Shown: piece after piece, positions 58,204 through 64,000 of the stretch
Numbering within the stretch: position 1 is the stretch's first letter
Layout of the letters: every line of letters starts with the position of its first letter
Origin: CAVZOY01 sp963777095
GTDB taxonomy: Bacteria; Actinomycetota; Actinomycetes; Mycobacteriales; Geodermatophilaceae
Assembly: GCA_963777095.1 (NCBI GenBank)
Contig: CAVZOY010000001.1
Coordinates: 372,001-436,000, forward strand
Length of the DNA: 64,000 nt
Reading direction: 5' to 3'
Translations under genes and position numbers: made by a program
Notes under the pieces: generated by a model
The model's database searches: none
Told to the model about the DNA's origin: nothing
What the model saw: only the letters and a program-made list of their open reading frames with translations

Positions 58204-58515
58204 GTGTCGAAGCGAGCTTCCGCGGTCGCTCTGACGGTTGCCTTCCTGGCGCTGTCAGGCTGCGGCGGGATTTCCGAGGACGACGCATTCAGCAACGTCG
58301 AGAAAAGGGCCGTGACTGGGGAGGTCGCATCGCTAACCGACGAGGAGCTTCGCGGGAATCTTGCGGAGATATGCGACGACTACATGACTTCGTATGAGGA
58401 TGCAACGAGAGACACTCTCATGGGGCGCCCCATTAGGCCTCCCAGCCCCGAGGAGATCTACGACCTCGCATTGATCATCGAAAATGCCGTCACCGTCCGC
58501 TGCCCCGAGAAGTAA
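58204..58515 (+). CDS. Small lipoprotein of unknown function
   Basis: A 103-residue predicted lipoprotein from GTG 58204. The signal peptide MSKRASAVALTVAFLALSGC ends in an LSGC lipobox, so the cysteine at residue 20 would be lipidated and anchor the protein outside the membrane. The mature part is acidic and helical (VASLTDEELRGNLAEICDDY, then PSPEEIYDLALIIENAVTVR), with further cysteines in EICDD and VRCPEK that could pair. No family recognised. Confidence 0.65.
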   Translation: MSKRASAVALTVAFLALSGCGGISEDDAFSNVEKRAVTGEVASLTDEELRGNLAEICDDYMTSYEDATRDTLMGRPIRPPSPEEIYDLALIIENAVTVRCPEK

Positions 58516-59019
58516 GCGAATTCGATGAAAAGTGGAGGAACGTGAAGGTGCTGGCAAAATATGGAGGTACCTTGTCGGATGAGTGAGCGGAGGCGCTCAG
58601 CGGTACCAGAGCGACCGTCTCAGACGACAGGAAGCCACCGGCGAGCCGCTAGGTATCAAGCCGGGGAATCCCGGCACCTGACCGCCTGGCACGCTGCACC
58701 GACGAGCGCGGATGGCGCGCCGACGCTGCGCCCATGGAGAGGGGACGCGGCCGGCACGGCCCGACGGTGCCGCCGGAGCGAGTCCGATCGCCAACAGTCC
58801 CTTGATGCAAGCAACATCCGCCGACAACGAATGGCGGCTCGCCGGAGCGAGCCTTCCCATTGCTGGCAAGAGCGCACTGAGCAGGTGGCCGTGCGACCAA
58901 GTAAGGGCAGGATGCGCCGCGGAGGCAGACCGGGTGGAAGTCTCGGAGGTCTTCGCTGTTCCGGTCGGCGGTAAGCGCGTGACCCTCTCACGCGCTCACC
59001 GCCTACGGGCAGTGCGGCT
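58516..59019. other. Stretch without a recognisable gene
   Basis: About 500 bases between the lipoprotein and the convergent secreted-protein gene. Frames here are high in Arg and Ser with no ribosome-binding sites, typical of non-coding high-GC DNA. No strong terminator hairpin, repeat or RNA gene is seen. Confidence 0.4.
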
Positions 59020-59745
59020 TCAGCCCTGCGGTCCGAAATCGGCACCCCAGACCTGGCGTTCCGGCAGCACCTTTTCTGCAGTGAGGTACTGCAGACGCCG
59101 GAGCTGCATCTGCAGCTCCGGGTCGTCGCTAACGACCTCCTTGCGCGGCAGGTGCATCGCGAAGGGATGATCGAAGTCAGTGGTCGCTGCGTTAACGATG
59201 GCGAAGTAGTTGGGATCCGCGCCTAGGGCGGGGTACACGATCCACACTGTCGTGGGATCGTCACACGACTGCAGGGTGAGGTCCTCCCCCTGCTTTACGC
59301 GAGCCACGCCGACGCACAGGCCGGTGTCTACCCCGAGGGGCGCATACCTCTGTTGGACAGCGAACAGGTCGCCGTAGCGAGCGTTCGCCTCCTCGGAGAC
59401 CAACCCCATCGCATAGAAGTCGGAGACGGTGGCGAGGCCGTCACGGGTGGCCCCACCAGGGAGGAAGTCCTCCGATGGGTCCGTGCTGCTGGCCGGCTTG
59501 AGGCCGACCGGCTGCCCGACCTGAACGGCTCCTCCCTTGAGGACGGCCTCGACGAAGTTGGGGTCGGCATAGCTGCCGACTTCGCTGCTAAAGACCGAGA
59601 TGCACTGCTCGTCGCACTCGAGGGTGGCCGCCCTCGCGGGGCCGGTCACCGCGGCGCTGCCGGCGCCGACCATGGTCAACATCGCCGCAGCGGCCAGCAT
59701 CTTCCTTCTGGTCGACAGCGCCTGGGTGGGTAATGCGGTACTCAT
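59020..59745 (-). CDS. Secreted protein of unknown function
   Basis: A 241-residue protein with a signal peptide: basic start STRRKML, hydrophobic AAAAMLTMVGAGSAAV, and probable signal-peptidase cleavage after GPARA before ATLECDEQCISVFSS. The mature protein has paired cysteines (ECDEQC, GLCVGVARV, LQSCDDPTTVW) and segments EVGSYADPNFVEAVLKGGAV and VWIVYPALGADPNYFAIVNA. The latter, with TLQSCDDPTTVW, slightly resembles a ricin-type lectin repeat, but I cannot confirm it. GAGAGGA lies eight bases upstream of the ATG. Confidence 0.65.
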   Translation of the reverse strand: MSTALPTQALSTRRKMLAAAAMLTMVGAGSAAVTGPARAATLECDEQCISVFSSEVGSYADPNFVEAVLKGGAVQVGQPVGLKPASSTDPSEDFLPGGATRDGLATVSDFYAMGLVSEEANARYGDLFAVQQRYAPLGVDTGLCVGVARVKQGEDLTLQSCDDPTTVWIVYPALGADPNYFAIVNAATTDFDHPFAMHLPRKEVVSDDPELQMQLRRLQYLTAEKVLPERQVWGADFGPQG

Positions 59746-60023
59746 CCCGGGTTCCTCTCGAAGAGCCTGGTGGGTTATCGGGGACGGCAGAACGGATTGC
59801 CTGGAGAGGGGACGTCAATGTCACCTCCGCTCTTGCGCACTGGCTCGGGGAGGTGAGATCGGCGGACGGCCGTTGCGGCCCTGCCCGGCGGCGCGCGGGG
59901 TGTGTCGCCAGGGGCCTGGTGAAAACACCGGGGACCGGAGACTGCGCTTCCCGTGCGCCGCCTTGGGCCACGTGGACTACAGGTAGAAACCGGGGGGTTG
60001 TGAGCTCGGCGCCTATCGGAAGT

Positions 60024-61226
60024 TCACGGACGCAGGGAGCTGAACGCTGCCCGCACCTCGGCGGAGAAGAGCTGCGGCTCCTCCCAGGCAGCGAAGTGGC
60101 CGCCGCGTTCCACCGCGTTGTAGTAGGCGACGTTGGGGTAGACCGCCTCGACCCAGCTGCGCGGGGCGGCGAAGATCTCGCCTGGGAACGTGGTGAAGCC
60201 GACGGCGGCGGACACTGGCGGAGGAGCCTGGCCTGACGCCTGGCCTGCGGCTTGCTCCCGGCCCCAGTCCCAGTACCACCGGGCGGCCGAGGCCCCGGTA
60301 CCGGTGAGCCAGTAGAGCGTGATGTTGTCCAGCACGTTGTCCCGGGTGAGGTTGCCCACGGGCTCGCCGTCGACGAAGGCCCGGGAGATCTTGTAGTAGC
60401 TGTCGGTGTCGTGGTCGAGCAGCCAGGCCGCTAGCCCAACGGGTGAGTCCAGCTTGGAGTAGCCGATCGTCTGCGGCCGGGTGGACTGCTCCAGGAAGTA
60501 GGCGAAGCCATCGGTCGTGAACGTCTGAACTGCTTGGCCTGCCGCGCGTTCCCGCTCGGACTCCATCGGCAGGTCTGGGCGGCCGATAGCGCCGGTGAGC
60601 AGGTTGAGGTGGATGCCGAGCGGCCCCTCGGGTGCCTGACGGCCCATCGCGTCGGTGACCGCGGCGCCGAGGTCGCCGCCCTGGGCGACGTAGCGGTCGT
60701 AACCGAGCCGGCGCATCAGCTCGACCCACGCCCGTGCGGTACGGACGGACCCCCACCCCGTCTCGGTGGGCTGCCCCGAGAATCCGTAGCCGGGCAGCGA
60801 CGGCAGCACCAGGTGGAAGGCGTCGGCCTCGGTGCCACCGTGGGCGGTGGGGTCCGTCAGCGGTCCGACGGTGTCGAGCAGCTCGACGACCGACCCGGGC
60901 CAGCCGTGGGTCATGATCAGCGGCATCGCGTCGTCGTGCCGCGAGCGGACGTGGACGAAGTGGATCTCCACGCCGTCGATGTCGGTCGTGAATTGGGGCA
61001 GCGCGTTGAGTCTCGCCTCGAGCCGGCGCCAGTCGTACTCGCTCGACCAGTACCGGGCGAGTTCCTGCAGCGTGGCCAGCTGGACCCCCTGCGACCGGTC
61101 GTTGACGAGCTCCCGGGTGGGCCAGCGCGTCGCCGCGACGCGCCGGCGCAGGTCATCGATTTGCTCCTGGGGCACGTCGACGTGGAAGGTCCGAGGTGCG
61201 GTTGAGGTTTCGGCGGCTATTGTCAT
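60024..61226 (-). CDS. Epoxide hydrolase-family alpha/beta hydrolase
   Basis: A 400-residue protein with the epoxide-hydrolase N-terminal domain (FHVDVPQEQIDDLRRRVAAT, RWPTRELVND) followed by an alpha/beta-hydrolase core. The oxyanion HGxP motif is MTHGWPGSVVELLD, the nucleophile Asp is in VAQGGDLGAAVTDAMG, and the catalytic His is in VERGGHFAAWEEPQLF. The start ATG 61226 has AGGAGG upstream. Many actinobacteria carry such genes for xenobiotic or lipid epoxides; the substrate is unknown. Confidence 0.88.
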   Translation of the reverse strand: MTIAAETSTAPRTFHVDVPQEQIDDLRRRVAATRWPTRELVNDRSQGVQLATLQELARYWSSEYDWRRLEARLNALPQFTTDIDGVEIHFVHVRSRHDDAMPLIMTHGWPGSVVELLDTVGPLTDPTAHGGTEADAFHLVLPSLPGYGFSGQPTETGWGSVRTARAWVELMRRLGYDRYVAQGGDLGAAVTDAMGRQAPEGPLGIHLNLLTGAIGRPDLPMESERERAAGQAVQTFTTDGFAYFLEQSTRPQTIGYSKLDSPVGLAAWLLDHDTDSYYKISRAFVDGEPVGNLTRDNVLDNITLYWLTGTGASAARWYWDWGREQAAGQASGQAPPPVSAAVGFTTFPGEIFAAPRSWVEAVYPNVAYYNAVERGGHFAAWEEPQLFSAEVRAAFSSLRP

Positions 61227-61354
61227 GACAGGCCTCCTGTCGGGTTGCGCCGCGAACGCTGTCCCTACCTCGAAGCCCGAGTCATCTGTCAATTGACTCA
61301 TGCGTCGGCGCTGCCGCGGGTCGACTACCTGACGTTGTTTGCCAGGGCTGTCTG

Positions 61355-62194
61355 TCAACAAGCCGCGGCGTAAGGGTCCCCCAACAGCCAGTCGCGTGGC
61401 GCTTCCGCGACGAAGGCCAGCGCACCCACCGAGGTCCCGCCTGGAGCAGCCGCTTGCCGGCTCCCGCACGTCGGCGGCCTGCGCGCGCAGCACGCCGGCC
61501 AGCGGTGTGCCGCGCTCGATCGCGACCGGCAGGCCGTCGACGAACCGCTAGTCGGTCCGCACAAAGTCCGCGCGAGGCCGAGATGTGTCCGGCAACGACG
61601 ATTAACGACCGGTAGTGAGTTTGCAGGCCAGGCCCCGCGTGAGCAAGAAGTGTGCAGGTCATCGGGCTGCCCGTAACGGTTTCCGGGTCCGGCCGACGCC
61701 TCGTCGGCCGGAGCCCGCCGAGGATCGTGGTGCGGGCTGACCGCCGGACCGACGGAATGTTGACGAGCGGCCCCCGACATCGGTGGACAGTCCCCGTCGC
61801 CAGGGTGCCCGATACGGGCACCCTGGCGACGGCATGACGTCGGATTCGCTGCCCAGGGCAACTCGCCGGGGGCGGTCGCGTACACCGCCGCGGAGACCCG
61901 GTCGATCCTGCCCAGTTCTGCGGCGAACCGTGACTGGATGTCGAGGTGGTCGAAGGTCGCCTTGTCTCGATCGGACGCGAGCTCGACGGCGACGACCAGC
62001 AGCGAGTCGTTGTTCTCGTTCTGCGCATTGAAGGCTTGGAACGACTCGACCGCCCCGTCGAGTGCGGGAATCGCGTCGAGTGCCTGTCTGATGCCCTCCA
62101 GTGAGACGGTCGCACCGAAGAGCGACACGCTTAGGTCAGAGCTCTGGCCCTGGCCAGCGGGGTGGCAGTAGCGACGAATGGCCTGTTCCGGCAT
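61355..62194 (-). pseudogene. Degenerate coding remnants, adenylase-like fragment
   Basis: From ATG 62194 about 118 residues read as real protein (SVSLFGATVSLEGIRQALDA, ENNDSLLVVAVELASDRDKA, RFAAELGRIDRVSAAVYATA) and faintly resemble the C-terminal subdomain of GH3/PaaK-type acyl-adenylating enzymes. Sense is lost at about 61840, where a perfect palindrome begins. At 61361-61560 a second coherent piece (RFVDGLPVAIERGTPLAGVL, and in another frame VGALAFVAEAPRDWLLGDPY) is split by frame changes. I take this as decayed genes or a region with sequence errors; the family assignment is weak. Confidence 0.35.
61794..61832. repeat. Perfect 18-bp inverted repeat (long hairpin)
   Basis: Two 18-base arms pair perfectly around an ATA spacer (left 61794-61811, core GTCGCCAGGGTGCCCG; right 61815-61832). 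It lies just where the adenylase-like fragment stops making sense. There is no T-run, so it is not a simple terminator. It could be a scar of a mobile element, a protein-binding site or a fold-back duplication. Confidence 0.7.
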
Positions 62195-62338
62195 GTCGGC
62201 GGAGTAAGTCCATCGCCTGTGGACGAGCTGACGATGTCCGCAAACACCCCCCGCCACGCCGAATGACTCATGACAGGCGCGGCAAAGCACGAGAAGCCTC
62301 GCTCCCGTCAGGTGCCGACCGCCAGTTAAGGGGATGAC

Positions 62339-63091
62339 ATGAGCGTGCAGTCAGGCGAGATGACCAGGCCGACGATCGTCTTCGTCCACGGAGCCTGGGC
62401 GGATGCCAGTGGGTTCGCCTCGGAGATTCGCGCCCTCCAGGCGAGGGGCTTCCGCTGTATCGGGTTCGCGAACCCGCTTCGCGGGCTACCGGGCGATGCG
62501 ACGTACCTCGGCACCTCCCTGAGGAGCGTGACGGGCCCGATCATTCTGGTCGGTCACTCCTACGGCGGCGCGGTCATCTCAGTCGCCGCGGCCGGCAACG
62601 ACCAGGTCAAGGCCCTCGTTTATTGCAACGGTTGGATGCCCGACGAGGGGGAGAGCGTCGAAGAACTGCTGGGGAGATTCGAGGGCAGCCTCGTAGGACC
62701 CGCGATCAGGCCGACGCCGTTCACCGGTGTGGACCGGACCGAAGGGGCCGATCTCTACCTCGACTTGGAGGCCTTCCACGAGACGTTTGCCGCTGACGTC
62801 GACCGTGAGACGTCGGACGTCATGGCCGCAACTCAGCGCCCGTGGAACGCGGCTGCGCTCGGCACGCCGTCAGGCCCACCGGCCTGGAAGGCAGGCCTCC
62901 CCTGCTGGTATCTCCTCGGCACTGAGGACAAGGCGATCCCCGCGGCGCTCCAGCGATTCATGGCCGAGCGCGCGCGCGCCACGATTGTCGAAGTCGCGGC
63001 CTCACACGTCTCCATGGTGTCGCAGCCCGAGGCAGTGACACAGATAATCCTCCAGGCCGCCGAGGCGACGACACCGGCGATGAGCGGCTGA
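62339..63091 (+). CDS. Alpha/beta hydrolase (esterase/EstC-like)
   Basis: A 250-residue hydrolase. The oxyanion region is TIVFVHGAWADASGFASEIR, the nucleophile elbow is LVGHSYGGAVISVAAA with Ser in GHSYGG, the acid is in YLLGTEDKAIPAALQRFM, and the base His is in VEVAASHVSMVSQPEAV. This group (PF12697-like) is frequent in actinobacteria and acts on unknown esters. The ATG has AAGGGGATGAC just upstream. It stands alone in the island. Confidence 0.88.
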   Translation: MSVQSGEMTRPTIVFVHGAWADASGFASEIRALQARGFRCIGFANPLRGLPGDATYLGTSLRSVTGPIILVGHSYGGAVISVAAAGNDQVKALVYCNGWMPDEGESVEELLGRFEGSLVGPAIRPTPFTGVDRTEGADLYLDLEAFHETFAADVDRETSDVMAATQRPWNAAALGTPSGPPAWKAGLPCWYLLGTEDKAIPAALQRFMAERARATIVEVAASHVSMVSQPEAVTQIILQAAEATTPAMSG

Positions 63092-63419
63092 CAGCCTGAC
63101 ACCGAACCCAGGCCACCTCCTCGGGAGACAGCGACAGCATCCCGAGGGGGTGCCGTGCCGGTGGCGCCGCGTTGGGTTCCGGTCAGACCCCGGCGGGTCG
63201 CGTCATGCACCCTGCCGCGTCAGCCGGCTTGCCCTGGCTGATGCCGTGTCTCAGGCCGGGAAGCCGGCTCCCGACCGGTCCGAGTTGCGCAGGAACCGCA
63301 TTTTCTCTCAGAGAGATCCGTGCCGCTTCCGATCGCTGCGCTGATCGGGGCGAGGGAACGGCGAGCTCGCCGCCGGCCGTGCCCCTTCCTCCGGGCGCCC
63401 CCCGCGTCGCTATCGGGAT
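63092..63419. other. 328-bp gap without a recognisable gene
   Basis: Between the hydrolase and the broken acetyltransferase, which converge here. No gene, RNA or clear terminator is visible. The sequence is high-GC with short meaningless frames. Confidence 0.4.
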
Positions 63420-63772
63420 CTACTCTCCGGGCCGGGCTCCTCGGTCGGCCACAGCGAACCCGAACTCGGCCCTGCGCGCGCCGGGCACGAGTCCCAGAAA
63501 GGTCGGGTGGCGCTCGATGTAGTCGGGGATGAAGGGGCCTGTACGGCAGCACTGCGGGGCCCCTGTCGCGGGCGGCGTCCGAGACCCACCGGCCGGGACC
63601 GAACCGAGCCCCCGCCCCTCGCAGCGCGGATCGATGACGGTGTGGTCGATCGCCAACTCGGCTCCGTCAGCCGATACCCCGTGAGTCCGGCACGTGCCAT
63701 CCTCCTGCAGTTCGAAGCGGCAGGTTCGGGGGTGTCCACCCCGGTGGGCGCGCTGTCCTTCACGGCGTCCAC
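63420..63772 (-). pseudogene. GNAT acetyltransferase (PF14542-like), broken frame
   Basis: Pieces of a small Gcn5-related N-acetyltransferase occur in successive frames. A start MDAVKDSAPTGVDTPEP is followed in another frame by CRFELQEDGTCRTHGVSADG and IDHTVIDPRCEGRGLGS, then a third piece AARDRGPAVLPYR and finally PFIPDYIERHPTFLGLVPGA. The CoA-binding CEGRGLGS and the closing PFIPDYIERHP are hallmarks of the short YjdJ-type GNATs. At least three frame changes are needed, so it is either a pseudogene or damaged by sequence errors like those elsewhere. Confidence 0.65.
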
Positions 63773-63789
63773 CTGCCCGAGTCCGACCC

Positions 63790-64000
63790 TCAGGCCATCG
63801 GCCGCGGCAGCACGGTCAGCACCCGCATGACATGGTCCCGGAACTCGGCCATGTAGTTCTTGAGAAAGGCGGCGGTCGACGCATTCGTCACCTCGCCGTC
63901 ATCGAGGAACACCGTCGGCGAGTACTGGATGTATGCCTCGGGGGCGGTCATCTGACGCGCGTTGCAGAAGCTCAGCACGCCGCGAAGGCTCTGCTGAGCG
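63790..64000 (-). CDS. NADPH-dependent FMN reductase, C-terminal part (cut by window edge)
   Basis: The last 69 residues of a flavodoxin-like NAD(P)H:FMN reductase that enters from the right edge. LSFCNARQMTAPEAYIQYSP is a family signature, followed by TVFLDDGEVTNASTAAFLKN and YMAEFRDHVMRVLTVLPRPM. The start and FMN-binding loop lie beyond the window. These enzymes supply reduced flavin or act as quinone or azo reductases. Confidence 0.78.
   Translation of the reverse strand, partial: AQQSLRGVLSFCNARQMTAPEAYIQYSPTVFLDDGEVTNASTAAFLKNYMAEFRDHVMRVLTVLPRPMA

Overview
The window is very GC-rich and strongly biased to G or C at third codon positions. It carries actinobacterial hallmark genes: mshC for mycothiol ligation, a mycothiol-dependent isomerase-like protein, TrmI, PAC2, and the DUF3090 / SCO1664-like / MSMEG_4193-like trio. 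Together with a type IV pilus locus this fits Geodermatophilaceae (Blastococcus, Modestobacter or Geodermatophilus relatives). That family placement is inferred from gene content, not from a search.

Layout. 0.1-3.7 kb: tRNA methyltransferase TrmI and a RecB-family nuclease diverge, followed by SRPBCC, DinB and HAD genes. 3.9-7.1 kb: the overlapping acetate pair pta-ackA, convergent with B12-dependent methionine synthase metH (7.1-11.0 kb). 11.1-15.1 kb: a mycothiol block with PAC2, dgt, mshC and a mycothiol-dependent DinB-fold protein. 15.1-27.65 kb: a cell-surface polymer locus with a methyltransferase, a pyruvyltransferase/GT8-like fusion, a GT4 enzyme with a long N-terminal extension, DUF3467, two CDP-alcohol phosphotransferases, an ABC-2 exporter (permease plus ATPase), a GT2 enzyme, a glycerol-1-phosphate-dehydrogenase-like enzyme and a LicC-like cytidylyltransferase. 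The last three minus-strand enzymes look like a route that makes and transfers a CMP-activated small alcohol phosphate, with the ABC pair as exporter. 28.0-34.5 kb: VOC protein, the kinase-like/DUF3090/phosphatase trio, uppP, an aldo/keto reductase and a RecD-like helicase. 34.7-45.6 kb: type IV pilus machinery (prepilin peptidase, LuxR response regulator, CpaE/MinD-like ATPase, pilA, pilT, pilB, pilC, two minor prepilins and a large PilX-like protein). 45.6-51.9 kb: assorted metabolic and membrane genes.

At 51955-52039 there is a tRNA-Leu(GAG), and a tyrosine integrase begins just beyond its 3' end. From there to the right edge the sequence changes character: sparse genes, long non-coding stretches and degenerate reading frames. 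This looks like an integrated and partly decayed island. It holds an orphan RusA-like protein, a DUF2252 kinase-like protein, an aminoglycoside-adenylyltransferase-like protein, a lipoprotein, a secreted protein, an epoxide-hydrolase-like protein, an alpha/beta hydrolase, a broken GNAT and a partial FMN reductase. I found no second copy of the tRNA 3' end, so the right boundary is not in view.

A striking global property is that many genes, above all those of the pilus locus, are broken by single-base insertions. I parsed 32 of them, plus two single-base deletions. Removing or restoring these bases gives full-length proteins with lengths divisible by three and no internal stop. In the simplest parse nearly every extra base sits directly after a wobble position. 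This is most easily explained as an assembly or base-calling artefact, but it clusters so heavily in the pilus genes that it deserves checking. Coordinates of affected genes are given from real start to real stop across the shifts.
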